This document shows positions 8,587-18,539 of a stretch of DNA of 64,000 nt, piece by piece. The notes below the pieces were generated by a model. The model was not told where the DNA came from, searched no databases, and saw nothing but the letters and a program-made list of their open reading frames with translations. This DNA comes from Colwellia sp. (GTDB lineage: Bacteria; Pseudomonadota; Gammaproteobacteria; Enterobacterales; Alteromonadaceae): the NCBI GenBank assembly GCA_026196955.1, contig JAPHTO010000031.1, forward strand, positions 82,459 through 146,458. The letters are read 5' to 3'. How positions within the stretch are numbered: position 1 is the first letter of the stretch; every line of letters begins with the position of its first letter. A program made the translations under genes and the position numbers.

Positions 8587-9966
8587 ATGTTTAGACCTGA
8601 ACTACTTTCACCTGCGGGCAGCCTTAAAAATATGCGTTATGCCTTTGCATACGGTGCAGATGCCGTTTACGCTGGCCAACCTCGCTACTCACTTCGGGTT
8701 AGAAATAATGAATTTTCATTAGAAAATATAAAAATAGGTATTGATGAAGCCCACGCACTTGGCAAGAAGTTTTACCTAGTGAACAACATTGCCCCACACA
8801 ATGGCAAGCTGAAAACCTTCTTAAAAGATATTGCGCCTGTTATCGCAATGAAGCCAGATGCTTTAATTATGTCAGATCCTGGACTGATCATGTTAGTTCG
8901 AGAGCACTTTCCTGATATGTCTATCCACTTGTCAGTACAAGCCAACGCGGTTAACTGGGCAACAGTAAAGTTTTGGCATCAACAAGGAGTTGAGCGAGTC
9001 ATTTTATCTCGCGAGCTTTCTCTTGATGAAATTGAAGACATTCGCTTTCATTGTCCTGAAATGGAACTAGAAGTTTTTGTGCATGGCGCTTTATGCATGG
9101 CCTACTCAGGACGCTGCTTGCTTTCTGGCTATATCAACAAACGTGACCCTAACCAAGGTACTTGCACTAACTCATGCCGTTGGAAGTACGATACCCATGA
9201 AGCAAAAGAGACTGAAACAGGCGATATTATTGCCGTTGAGCCACAAATTTATCTGCCTGAAAGTGCAACAGAAGCAATAAAACCAGTAGATGATGTTGTA
9301 TTACTTCAAGAGCAAGGTCGCCCAGGCGAATATATGCCAGCCTTTGAAGATGAGCATGGCACTTATATTATGAATTCAAAGGATTTACGTGCCGTTGAGC
9401 ATGTAGAGCGCTTAGTCAAAATGGGTGTACACTCGCTGAAAATTGAAGGGAGAACTAAGTCGTTCTATTACTGTGCGCGTACCGCACAGGTATATAATCA
9501 AGCCATCAACGATACCTTAGCAAATAAGTCTTTTAATCCAGAGTTAAATACTGATTTAGAGCATTTAGCGCACAGAGGATATACAGAAGGATTTTTACAA
9601 CGCCATCGTCCTTCCGATACCCAAAACTATGATTACGGCTATTCAAAAAGCGATACTCAGCAGTTTGTTGGCGAAGTTACAGGTCGCAATGCAGACACAG
9701 GTTTAGTTGAAATTGATGTAAAAAACAAATTCCTTGTTGGTGATGAATTAGAGCTCATGACGCCCAATGGAAATGTCAGTTTTACTTTAGCGACTATGAT
9801 AAATAGCAAAAATGGTGAAGCAATTACCGACGCTAAAGGCTCAGGTCATAAAGTGGCCATTGAGCTTGATACAGAATTAGACTTATCCTTTGGTATCATC
9901 ATGCGCTATTTAACTGACGGCGGTACTACTCGCCATCCTTTTACGCAAAATCAAGCAGATAAATAG
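8587..9966 (+). CDS. trhP: Peptidase U32 family tRNA hydroxylation protein TrhP (YegQ)
   Basis: 459 residues. The U32 signature is clear: EVFVHGALCMAYSGRCLLSG, followed by a second cysteine pair in GTCTNSC (Cys170, 177, 193, 197), which hold an iron-sulfur cluster in this family. E. coli YegQ/TrhP takes part in prephenate-dependent 5-hydroxylation of uridine 34 in tRNA, despite the old 'peptidase' name. The C-terminal part (about 350-455) is the small beta-barrel domain seen in the family. It is followed after 12 nt by a ferredoxin gene, so the two are probably one operon and perhaps one electron-transfer pair. Confidence 0.93.
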   Translation: MFRPELLSPAGSLKNMRYAFAYGADAVYAGQPRYSLRVRNNEFSLENIKIGIDEAHALGKKFYLVNNIAPHNGKLKTFLKDIAPVIAMKPDALIMSDPGLIMLVREHFPDMSIHLSVQANAVNWATVKFWHQQGVERVILSRELSLDEIEDIRFHCPEMELEVFVHGALCMAYSGRCLLSGYINKRDPNQGTCTNSCRWKYDTHEAKETETGDIIAVEPQIYLPESATEAIKPVDDVVLLQEQGRPGEYMPAFEDEHGTYIMNSKDLRAVEHVERLVKMGVHSLKIEGRTKSFYYCARTAQVYNQAINDTLANKSFNPELNTDLEHLAHRGYTEGFLQRHRPSDTQNYDYGYSKSDTQQFVGEVTGRNADTGLVEIDVKNKFLVGDELELMTPNGNVSFTLATMINSKNGEAITDAKGSGHKVAIELDTELDLSFGIIMRYLTDGGTTRHPFTQNQADK

Positions 9967-9978
9967 GCTAGTTTCTTA

Positions 9979-10230
9979 ATGGCATTGTTTATTGAAGACA
10001 GTTGTATTAACTGTGATATGTGTGATCCTGAATGCCCCAATGGTGCAATTACACTGGGAGAGCACATATATGAAATTGATCCTGATAAATGCACTGAATG
10101 TGTCGGTCATTACGATAATCCGACTTGCGTCAGTGTTTGCCCAATAGATTGTGTTAAACCCGATCCCAATCATATAGAAGATGAAGAGAGCTTACTGGCC
10201 AAGTTTGTAAAAATACATGGCAAGGATTAG
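9979..10230 (+). CDS. yfhL: YfhL family 4Fe-4S dicluster ferredoxin
   Basis: 83 residues. Two cluster-binding motifs are visible: CINCDMCDPECP (C-x2-C-x2-C-x3-C) and CTECVGHYDNPTCVSVCP, the second with the long insertion between cysteines that is typical of YfhL/Allochromatium-type ferredoxins. It is a soluble cytosolic electron carrier. The gene starts 12 nt after trhP, probably from the same transcript, so an Fe-S enzyme such as TrhP is a plausible partner. That pairing is inference. Confidence 0.9.
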   Translation: MALFIEDSCINCDMCDPECPNGAITLGEHIYEIDPDKCTECVGHYDNPTCVSVCPIDCVKPDPNHIEDEESLLAKFVKIHGKD

Positions 10231-10510
10231 TTAAAAACGGACAATAATTTCATCAAATAGCTTTACCACTAGCATTTCATTGGCGGCAAACGCCTTTTAA
10301 CCAATCTGCATAATGCCTTTTAAAAAAGGCTAATGAGACGCTGTACGATAAAGTCTACAAAAAAGTCAGAATACAAAATATTAATCATGTGCTAGATAGG
10401 TTATCAGCTTGATGTAAATAAAGTGTTATTATAAATTACGCTATGAAGTTATTTTTAAGGCAAGATAACTTAACACTATAATAAAAATGAACACTAACTA
10501 GGAATGACTG

Positions 10511-13500
10511 TTGCAAATACCTATTAGACATTTAGTACTCACCTTTATTACCTTAGTCACTTTTCTTCCTTATCATTTTATTGCTAACTGGCTATCAGTT
10601 TCGCCTCAAAACAGTTCAACTTTTGCATTAACCACTTTGCAAATTGCTAGCTTAGGTTTTTTATTTTATTGTGTTAAAGAAAATACTTCACGTTCATTCA
10701 AACTGTTTTGGCAATACCTGCTTTTAGCTATTTTAGCGGTTATAGCCAGTAAGCTCTTAGGCAGCACGCCAACGACTATCAGCCAGCAGCTTTATAAAGA
10801 CTTTGCTTCACTCTTTATATATTTCTTTATTCTGTTAGCAATAGAGACCAACCCACATTTAAGTAATGTGCCCCTAAATAAATATATTAATGGTCGAGTG
10901 CCGGCAATATTTTTTACACTGATTTGTTTTTGCTACTTTATTCTTTTACCTGCTGAATTCTCAGAGCAAATATACCAAACGACAAAACCTTCTTTACTGT
11001 TTCACCTATTAATTAATGCCCTAATTATTATTAGATTAATATTGTGTTTGGGAAGTTGTAAAGATACCTTCTGGCGTTATATATTTTCACTGCTAACTTG
11101 CAGTGCAGTTTTTTTATTTATAAGCAATGTAAACACTTATGCTCAAATTGATTCAACGATAATTAGCTCCCAAAGTTATTACGTTCAACTTATTCCTTTA
11201 TTGCCTTATTTTTTACTTATACTAGCCGCAAACATCAGCTTAACAGCAACGAAATTACCCACGCCAATAGAAAAAGAAAGCAGCCCTGAGCTATACATTT
11301 TGCTGTTAATGCTAGTTCCCGCAGCCGTCCATTTATACGGCTATGAACAACAGTTATTCTATAGCGTTGATTCAAATCTACAGTCTATTGCCATTCTTTT
11401 TTGGTTATTTGTAGGCTCAGGTTTATTATCAAGTGTTGCCTTTAGCCGACGCTCTCAAACTAAAAAATTAAAGAAGAACTTAGCGCTAGAAAAAGAGCAT
11501 CAACGTCAACTTAACAGCTTAAATAATGAGTTAACCGATGCGCTCATAAACAGTGAAGATAAGGCTATAGTCAGCGCCTCCAATAACGCCATATTAACCA
11601 CGTCTATTGCCGGGGAGATATTATCGGCCAACCCCGCCGCAGTACAGATGTTTCAAAGCTTAGAGCAAGAGCTGAAAGGTACATCGGTTAGCAACCTTTT
11701 TGCAGAAAAAGATGAAATGCACTTCTTTTTTGATTTTCAAAGTAATGTCTATTCACTACAACGTAAAGATTTAGGTATCTCAGTAGAGTGTGTTTCACTT
11801 CGCTCAGATGGTACTGAATTTCCAGCACAAGCAGAGTTGCAATGGGCTGAACGTGCAGAGCAACCATTAATTGTTATTACCTTTATTAATTTGTCAGCAA
11901 GAAAACATGCCGAAAAACAGGCCTTAGAGTTAAAAGATAAATTCATTGCTAATATTTCTCATGAGTTTAGAACACCACTCACCATCATTAACGGCATCAT
12001 AGACAGATACATTTCCAAAACATCAGATGAAGTAGAAAGTGAAGATTTCACAACAGCTAAGCGCAATGGTTTACGTCTAGTACGTATGGTTGAGCAACTT
12101 TTAGAGCTATCGCGCCTAGGTGACAACCCTCAACTATCGCTAAGTACATATCGGTTAAAAACGTTAATGATGATGCCTGTTGATTCATTTTCTCGCTTGG
12201 CAAGACAAAATGACTTAACCTTTACCAGCAATATACCAGACAACTTATGGTTAGATTGTGATGGCCAAGCCTTTGAAAAAATAATATTTAACTTGCTTGC
12301 CAATGCGATAAAGTACACCCCTAAAGGTGGCTCAGTGCAAGTGAATGCGTATATTGAGCAAGAGACCATTATTTTAGATATTATCGACTCAGGCATAGGG
12401 ATCAGCAAAGGCTCCCAAGATAAAATTTTTGAACGTTTTCAACGGGCAGATGATGTTAAAAACCAAGCGACTTTTGGTGTTGGTATAGGATTATCGCTAG
12501 TCAATGAACTCGTTAAAGCACACGGTTGGCGTATCAGTTTAGTGAGCGAACAAGGTCATGGCAGCAAATTTAGCCTTTCACTGCCACTTGCTCCCGCGAA
12601 TGAAATTGAAACAGAAATGTCAATTAGCCTTTCAGAAAATGAAGTGACCTCATTGCTAACAGAGCAGCGCTCAGCTAGTAGTGTTCAAGCGAATCACTCC
12701 CAGCAAGTGGTGCTAGTCATCGAAGATAATCTCGATATGCAAAGCCATATAAAACAAGTTATTGAGCAACAACATCACTGTATTCTTGCAGGCAGTGGTG
12801 AGCTTGGCCTGCAATTAGCACAAGAGTATATTCCCGATCTCATTGTCTGTGATTTAATGTTAACGGGCATTGATGGCTTTGAAGTGTTAACACAGCTGAA
12901 ACAAGATGAAATGACAGCGCATATCCCGGTGATATTACTAACAGCAAGATCAGATCTTGAAAGCCGATTACAAGGGCTGAACCTCAATGCCGATGAATAT
13001 TTAAGTAAGCCTTTTAACCAACATGAATTGTTAACAAGAATTCAAAGCTTGATCACGAATAGGCAACAATTACAAAAGCGCTACTTGCGAAAGTTTAACG
13101 ATGAGCAAAAAGCAGAGCGAAAAACAACTAGCCAGAAAAATGTAGCTAAACTGACACAAGACCCCACTGAACAATCTAGTTTAGATGATAAATTTTTACA
13201 TAAACTTGAAGCACTCATTGCCAAACATTACACGGATCCTGAGCTAGATATATCATTACTTGCTAAAGAGTTGGCCATGAGTGAGCGACAATTACAGCGG
13301 AAAATTAAAATGATTTTAGGGACTACACCTAATAACTTCATTAAAGAATTTCGTTTGAAAAAAGCACAAGAGTTGTTATTGAGCGGTTCACAAATTGGTC
13401 GTATTGCCTTAGATGTAGGTTTTTCATCACAAACCTATTTTGGTCGCTGCTTTAAAGAGAGCTTTGATTGCACTCCAAAACAATACCAACAAAGAATTGC

Positions 13501-13525
13501 ACAGCAAGATTCTTCTGCTAATTAA
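10511..13525 (+). CDS. Hybrid sensor histidine kinase with receiver and AraC-type output
   Basis: 1004 residues. Order: about eight membrane helices (1-310), coiled linker, PAS-like domain (345-465), HisKA with His484 in NISHEFRTPL, HATPase with Asn594/Asn598 and DSGIGI, a receiver domain (732-850; Asp781, Lys833) and an AraC helix-turn-helix pair (895-995). All key phosphotransfer residues are present, so it should be an active kinase that also binds DNA, an arrangement like Bacteroidetes HTCS proteins but with a membrane sensor. The start is a TTG at 10511 with AGGA 7 nt before it; the in-frame codon two upstream is a stop. The target genes are unknown. It converges on the propeller protein at 13576. 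Confidence 0.88.
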   Translation: MQIPIRHLVLTFITLVTFLPYHFIANWLSVSPQNSSTFALTTLQIASLGFLFYCVKENTSRSFKLFWQYLLLAILAVIASKLLGSTPTTISQQLYKDFASLFIYFFILLAIETNPHLSNVPLNKYINGRVPAIFFTLICFCYFILLPAEFSEQIYQTTKPSLLFHLLINALIIIRLILCLGSCKDTFWRYIFSLLTCSAVFLFISNVNTYAQIDSTIISSQSYYVQLIPLLPYFLLILAANISLTATKLPTPIEKESSPELYILLLMLVPAAVHLYGYEQQLFYSVDSNLQSIAILFWLFVGSGLLSSVAFSRRSQTKKLKKNLALEKEHQRQLNSLNNELTDALINSEDKAIVSASNNAILTTSIAGEILSANPAAVQMFQSLEQELKGTSVSNLFAEKDEMHFFFDFQSNVYSLQRKDLGISVECVSLRSDGTEFPAQAELQWAERAEQPLIVITFINLSARKHAEKQALELKDKFIANISHEFRTPLTIINGIIDRYISKTSDEVESEDFTTAKRNGLRLVRMVEQLLELSRLGDNPQLSLSTYRLKTLMMMPVDSFSRLARQNDLTFTSNIPDNLWLDCDGQAFEKIIFNLLANAIKYTPKGGSVQVNAYIEQETIILDIIDSGIGISKGSQDKIFERFQRADDVKNQATFGVGIGLSLVNELVKAHGWRISLVSEQGHGSKFSLSLPLAPANEIETEMSISLSENEVTSLLTEQRSASSVQANHSQQVVLVIEDNLDMQSHIKQVIEQQHHCILAGSGELGLQLAQEYIPDLIVCDLMLTGIDGFEVLTQLKQDEMTAHIPVILLTARSDLESRLQGLNLNADEYLSKPFNQHELLTRIQSLITNRQQLQKRYLRKFNDEQKAERKTTSQKNVAKLTQDPTEQSSLDDKFLHKLEALIAKHYTDPELDISLLAKELAMSERQLQRKIKMILGTTPNNFIKEFRLKKAQELLLSGSQIGRIALDVGFSSQTYFGRCFKESFDCTPKQYQQRIAQQDSSAN

Positions 13526-13575
13526 TAGCTATGATCAGGTTAGCCAAAAAATAAAGTGTCTTAAATAGGTATAAG

Positions 13576-16500
13576 TTAGCCTTGTTTTAATTTGACTAGC
13601 TTGCTTAACTCACTCACTTCTTTTTGTTGAATAACATCTAAATAGTTAAATGGTTGCACTTTCGGCGCATAGAACCCCAACCAACTCATATGGCTTTTTC
13701 TTGCAACTTCTAATGCATGTTCAGTAATAACACTCACCTGATCCCATGATAGCGCCATAGGTTGCTCAAAATTAAACGGGTAAAAAGAGTAAGCCATACC
13801 TGGTTTAATATCACGACCTAATACCTGCTCGAAACGGCTTGATAAACGAGTCACTAACTCACGCGCATTATCATCCTTCTCATAACCAATGATAACAAAC
13901 GCATCATCAGCCCAACGAATCACTAAATCATCATTATTTCGGCTATAATGTAGTAAGTCAGTGAGGTTAACTAATTGGCTGTTAGTTACTTGCTCTATTT
14001 CTTCTAGCTTTATCATCACAAGATATAAACGTGGCAGTAAACTACGTTGTACAGGCAGTATGTTTTCATGAATTTGAGACATAAGTTGGCTGGCTTGTTC
14101 GATATAAATATCTAAATAACGACGGCTTTTAACACCTGTGACTTTATCTACCGTTGCCGCATCCTCTAATTGCTGATTGGCCTGTTCAAGCTCAATATTC
14201 TTCAACTGAAATTCTTGTGTTTTCTCGTGGATCTGTTGTGTTAAATAGACTTTTTGCTGCTGCTCAATCAATAATTTTCGATTTAAAAAGCGCGAATAAG
14301 TCAATAACAATAAGGCTATCAATATTGCATAAAGCAAATATGCCCACCAAGTATTCCAAGGCGCTGGCTTCACTGTTATATCAAGTGATAAACCGGGCTC
14401 GCTCCAAATATTATCGCTATTGCCAGCTATAACCTGTAACTGGTAACTACCCGCAGGTAAATTAGTATACGTGGCGCGTCGTGACTTACCCGCATCAATC
14501 CATTCTTCATCAAACCCTTTTAAACGGTATTGGTAACGAGTCGACTCAGGTGCCGCGTAATTAAGCCCTACATATTCAAATGAGATTAGCTGTTCGCTGT
14601 AATCAAGCGCTAATTGGTTTAACTCTGATAACTTACTCCCTAGGGACATTGGCTCATTCAATTTTAAAATACTTGTTAATCGAACTTCTGGAGCAACAAG
14701 GTTAGTATTAACCTTGTCAGGATTGATACTACTCATCCCTTTACCTGCACCAAAATATAAGGTGTTATCCATAGCTAGGAATACTGAAGAATGTGTATAC
14801 TCTAACTCAACTAAACCATGGGTAAGATTGAAGTGTTTAAAACTTTTATCACTGAGTGAATAACGAGAAATGCCTTTGTTAGTGCTAAACCAGATATCAC
14901 CATGAGCATCTTGAGTGATACCGTATATGGTTTTACTTTTCATACCATCTATAGCGCCAAGATGAGTAAAAGAAAAGTTGTTACTATAACGATTTTCTCG
15001 ACTTAATATACTTAAACCAGCATCTTGAGTACCCAGCCAAAGATTTTTATCATTATCCATAAACATGATCCAAGAAAAATCATCCGAAAGACCGTTTGGA
15101 TTATTTTCATCATGTCTAAGATGAGTAAACTTTTCTTCCTTAACATCAAAACGACTGAGGCCGCCACCAAAAGTAGCTAACCAAATAAAGCCTTGATCAT
15201 CTTCTAACAACTGTAAAATATTATTACTGCTGGGGCCTTTTTCACTGTTGGACTTATTTTTTATAAAACGCGTGAAAGTGCCATTTTTATTAAATAAATT
15301 TAGTCCTTGATGAAAAGTGGATACCCAAAGGTTGCCATTACTATCTTTTATAATATCGGTAATGCTATTAGCAGAAATAGACTCATTATCTGCTGCATTA
15401 TGTTTATATGCAGTGACTTTATTTGTTATTAAATTAACTGAATACAATCCCGAGCCTCGCGTTCCTACCCATAAAGTATTGCCGTCGGCAAACAACGTCA
15501 TAATTCGATACTGCGAAAATGAAGCATTAAAAGCAGCAGGAGTAATAGAATTATCATGCTGTGACAACTGATAAATTTCGCCACTATAGGTACTAAAAAA
15601 CAAACTTTCTTCTTCAAATTGGGCAAAACTAGTAATATTGTTACTTTTTAAATTTGGGTTTGTTTGAGTGCTATATTGTCGAAATATTGCCATATTGGGA
15701 TCCCAACGATTTACCCCTGAAAAAGTCCCTATCCACATCATTTTGTTATGATCTTCAAAAAAAGTGAGAACATAGTCATGACTTATACTATATGGGTTAT
15801 TCGCAGAATACTTGTAGCGGCTAAAGTCATTGGTGTTATAACTATAAATAGATAAACCATTATCTGTGGCAATCCAAATATTTTGCTCCGAGTCTTGATA
15901 AATATTTTTAATTGCGTTGCTACTAATCGTTGATTGAACATCCACATCCAATTGGTAATGAATAAACTGCTCTGTGGAAGGTGTATACTTTAATAAACCG
16001 CTATCTACTGTCCCTATCCAAATATCGCCTTTGATATCTAAATACATACTGCTGACAAATTTATTAACATAGGTAGCACTGTTTTCATCGCCATATTTCA
16101 GCGACTCAATAAAGTTACCTTGCAAATCAAATATAGAAATTCCGCCACCATTGGTTCCAACCCAAATTTGTTGGTTAGGTGTTTCAATAATAGAGAGAAC
16201 GGCATTGTGTGTGAGGCTATTGGGGTTGCCTAGTTCTTGATTAATTTGCTTCGTTGACCACTGCTCTTTTTGATAACTAACTATATTCAAACCATTTTCA
16301 GTTGCGACCCATATTTTTCCTAAGCTATCTTCAAATAAAGCATTAACGGTGTCATTCGTTAACGCTTTATCTTTTGTTTTAGTGGTAAAGTGCAAAAAGT
16401 CTTGGCTTGACGATCTGTATAGATTCAAACCACCACCAAAAGTGCTGACCCAAAGCCTTTGTTTTTTATCAATAAGAATTCGACTAATGACATTAGAACT

Positions 16501-16737
16501 AAGAGAATTAGGTTGAGCACTATCATGGTGAAAACTTAACGTTTGGTGGCCATCAAAGCGAGCTAAACCTTCTGAGGTGCCAAACCACATAAAACCATCT
16601 TGGTCTTGTGCAATAGTTCTCACAAAGTTATATGACATTGGGTTATCAATGCCAAAATTTTTAAACAGTTTGACTTCTTGTGCGAAAGCACTGGAATTAA
16701 GGAGAATAAATAATATGAAGAAGAAGATTTTTTTCAC
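13576..16737 (-). CDS. Two-component-regulator-propeller protein with degenerate GGDEF domain
   Basis: 1053 residues with a signal peptide (ends SSAFA). About fourteen propeller blades follow (roughly 20-690), with repeated signatures such as IWVGTNGGG and DIWFSTNKGIS, then a Y_Y_Y domain (about 700-790), one membrane helix (about 800-820), a coiled coil and a C-terminal GGDEF-like domain (about 865-1035). The GGDEF site reads ADDAF (943-947), so it has lost the Gly-Gly and the metal-binding Glu, and diguanylate cyclase activity is doubtful. The start codon is GTG at 16737. It lies next to three subtilase genes and could sense products of protein breakdown, which is only a guess. Confidence 0.85.
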   Translation of the reverse strand: MKKIFFFILFILLNSSAFAQEVKLFKNFGIDNPMSYNFVRTIAQDQDGFMWFGTSEGLARFDGHQTLSFHHDSAQPNSLSSNVISRILIDKKQRLWVSTFGGGLNLYRSSSQDFLHFTTKTKDKALTNDTVNALFEDSLGKIWVATENGLNIVSYQKEQWSTKQINQELGNPNSLTHNAVLSIIETPNQQIWVGTNGGGISIFDLQGNFIESLKYGDENSATYVNKFVSSMYLDIKGDIWIGTVDSGLLKYTPSTEQFIHYQLDVDVQSTISSNAIKNIYQDSEQNIWIATDNGLSIYSYNTNDFSRYKYSANNPYSISHDYVLTFFEDHNKMMWIGTFSGVNRWDPNMAIFRQYSTQTNPNLKSNNITSFAQFEEESLFFSTYSGEIYQLSQHDNSITPAAFNASFSQYRIMTLFADGNTLWVGTRGSGLYSVNLITNKVTAYKHNAADNESISANSITDIIKDSNGNLWVSTFHQGLNLFNKNGTFTRFIKNKSNSEKGPSSNNILQLLEDDQGFIWLATFGGGLSRFDVKEEKFTHLRHDENNPNGLSDDFSWIMFMDNDKNLWLGTQDAGLSILSRENRYSNNFSFTHLGAIDGMKSKTIYGITQDAHGDIWFSTNKGISRYSLSDKSFKHFNLTHGLVELEYTHSSVFLAMDNTLYFGAGKGMSSINPDKVNTNLVAPEVRLTSILKLNEPMSLGSKLSELNQLALDYSEQLISFEYVGLNYAAPESTRYQYRLKGFDEEWIDAGKSRRATYTNLPAGSYQLQVIAGNSDNIWSEPGLSLDITVKPAPWNTWWAYLLYAILIALLLLTYSRFLNRKLLIEQQQKVYLTQQIHEKTQEFQLKNIELEQANQQLEDAATVDKVTGVKSRRYLDIYIEQASQLMSQIHENILPVQRSLLPRLYLVMIKLEEIEQVTNSQLVNLTDLLHYSRNNDDLVIRWADDAFVIIGYEKDDNARELVTRLSSRFEQVLGRDIKPGMAYSFYPFNFEQPMALSWDQVSVITEHALEVARKSHMSWLGFYAPKVQPFNYLDVIQQKEVSELSKLVKLKQG

Positions 16738-16798
16738 AAAATAGCTCTAATAAAATGATAACACTCAGAAGGATTACACTATCGTGCAAAGGTAAAAA

Positions 16799-16822
16799 AA
16801 GCCACTGCTCTCACAGTGGCTT
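16799..16822 (-). terminator. Terminator of the WRM-repeat subtilase gene
   Basis: AAGCCACTG and CAGTGGCTT form a 9-bp stem with a 6-nt loop. On the minus strand it runs straight into a T-run (the A-run at 16794-16800). It lies 14 nt after the stop codon at 16836. Confidence 0.88.
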
Positions 16823-16835
16823 AATGTAAATCTAA

Positions 16836-18539
16836 TTATTGCGGTTCAACCCAGTTGTTAACATCAATACCTGTAGCACTATTAGCCACACTCATTCGCC
16901 AAAGCAATGTATCAGACTCAACATTCATTCGCCAAAGTAGTGTATCTGTTTCAAAATTCATACGCCAAAGCAATGTATCAGTTGATGCAGTATTTCTCCA
17001 ATCCAAGGCGTTAGTCGCAAAATTCATCCGCCAGAGTAAAGTGTCACCATCAAGGCTTGTATCATCTAGCTTCCAAACATACTCATCCCCTAGCCCCTCA
17101 ACGTAAAAGTTGCCCTCTTCATTGATATTTGCAGGGCCAAAAAAGTGTTCGTCGCCATTTAAGTCTTGAGCAATATTCAACGCTTGGTTTGCACATTCTG
17201 TTGCAGTATTTGCTAATGCATCAGCAGCATTAACCATACCGGCACCTTGTTGAAAGACACTATAAGCAAGTTTGCCATTATTATTAAAGGCAGCATGAGC
17301 ACTATCCATTAACCGACACTTAACTTCATCAGGCGTTAATGTTGGATCTTGCGTTAACATCAATGCCACAACCCCCGAAACAACGCCTGCTGCTTGCGAA
17401 GTTCCAGACATTTCAAAGTAGCGTCCACCATCATGAAACTCTGGGTGTTCTTGAGCTATTTGAGTATCAAAAGCCATCAAGCCTGTTACGTGACCACCTG
17501 GTGCAACAATTTCTGGTTTAACAAAGCCTTCAACGGTAGGTCCTGCAGCACTGAACGTTGCTAACTTGTCATCACTTGAGTCAGATTCAGTATAATTGTC
17601 TGTCATTGCGCCTACAGTAATTATGTAGGGCACATTACCAGGAACACCTACAGTCATGGGATCTGGCCCTTTATTACCCGCAGAAGCCACAACAACAACT
17701 CCTGCTTGCCATGCTTTCATAACGGCTTGATTTAAGGGATCTTCCCAATAATATGACCGCGCATAACCGCTGAATGACATGTTCAACACTTTTAAGTTAA
17801 TTTGATCTTTAACTTGCAGTGCCCAATCAATACCTCGAATAACGTCGGCATAAGTTGCTTTACCTTCTGAATCAAAGGCTTTAATACCAACTAGTGCAGC
17901 ATTTGGCGCTACACCATACACTTTACCGTAGACATCATAATCAGCATTGCCCGCAATGCTCGCAACATGTGTACCATGACCACTTTCTTCATCGCTATAA
18001 TTACTTACGGTGTTGTTTATAGCATCATAAGTTCCCCAAAATTTATCACGTCCATATAAGTCAGTAGATAAACCTAAGCCAGCTGAAGTACCTTGTAATT
18101 GATCTAAGCCTGTGTCCAAAAAGCCAATGGTGACACCATCGCCAAAGTTTCGGTCAGCATGCACAGATGTCGCGTCAATTAAATCATTAACTACAGCTTT
18201 AGGTTGCCATTTTCGTTTTCCCCAAGCATTACCGCCTGACAATTCAACTGTATAGTTTTGCGATACTTTAACGGTGAGTGCTTGCTGTAATTGAGTAAGC
18301 TGAGCTTGATTCAAATTAGCCGCTAAGGCATTAATTATAGGTAATTCATGACTAGGCGTTACATTAAGCACTTTGACTTTTTCTTTTAATAACTGATAGT
18401 TTTCAGCGCTAATAATATAAGATTGCGTATTATCTTTTACATTGCTGCTAAGTGAAGTACTAACAAGCCAAGCTGAAAAACCAACTAAGCCTAACAGTGA
18501 AAGTGGTTTGATTATTCTTTTTATCGAGTTGTTCAACAT
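16836..18539 (-). CDS. S8 family serine peptidase with C-terminal 11-residue repeats
   Basis: 567 residues. A hydrophobic N-terminus (about 9-28) serves as signal peptide or anchor, followed by a short propeptide-like region and a subtilase domain (about 130-445). The catalytic triad is Asp142 (FLDTGLD), His188 (SGHGTHVA) and Ser381 (SGTSQAAG); Asn289 is the oxyanion residue. The usual Pro after GTSxA is replaced by Gly. The C-terminus holds five tandem 11-residue units (499-553), three of them containing the exact segment DTLLWRMN. No autotransporter, PPC or P domain is seen. It is one of three subtilases in a row, transcribed alone with its own terminator. Confidence 0.92.
   Translation of the reverse strand: MLNNSIKRIIKPLSLLGLVGFSAWLVSTSLSSNVKDNTQSYIISAENYQLLKEKVKVLNVTPSHELPIINALAANLNQAQLTQLQQALTVKVSQNYTVELSGGNAWGKRKWQPKAVVNDLIDATSVHADRNFGDGVTIGFLDTGLDQLQGTSAGLGLSTDLYGRDKFWGTYDAINNTVSNYSDEESGHGTHVASIAGNADYDVYGKVYGVAPNAALVGIKAFDSEGKATYADVIRGIDWALQVKDQINLKVLNMSFSGYARSYYWEDPLNQAVMKAWQAGVVVVASAGNKGPDPMTVGVPGNVPYIITVGAMTDNYTESDSSDDKLATFSAAGPTVEGFVKPEIVAPGGHVTGLMAFDTQIAQEHPEFHDGGRYFEMSGTSQAAGVVSGVVALMLTQDPTLTPDEVKCRLMDSAHAAFNNNGKLAYSVFQQGAGMVNAADALANTATECANQALNIAQDLNGDEHFFGPANINEEGNFYVEGLGDEYVWKLDDTSLDGDTLLWRMNFATNALDWRNTASTDTLLWRMNFETDTLLWRMNVESDTLLWRMSVANSATGIDVNNWVEPQ
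16881..17045 (-). repeat. Five tandem 33-nt (11-residue) repeats in the subtilase gene
   Basis: The repeats encode DTLLWRMNFAT, NALDWRNTAST, DTLLWRMNFET, DTLLWRMNVES and DTLLWRMSVAN. Copy two is diverged but keeps register and the W-R pair. The third to fifth copies are the most alike, which points to recent duplication inside the gene. The phase of 33 nt keeps the frame. Confidence 0.9.

Noticed and set aside
10308..10335. GCCTTT/AAAGGC inverted repeat after yfhL as a terminator
   Set aside because: The stem is only 6 bp, mostly A-T, and no T-run follows.
10409..10422. FNR-like site TTGAT-GTAA-ATAAA before the hybrid kinase gene
   Set aside because: The second half is not exact (one mismatch) and a single such match in AT-rich DNA is expected by chance. 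No promoter spacing supports it.
16881..17045. Repeats resembling a short CRISPR array
   Set aside because: The repeats have no spacers, are in frame within a protease gene and encode an 11-residue motif.
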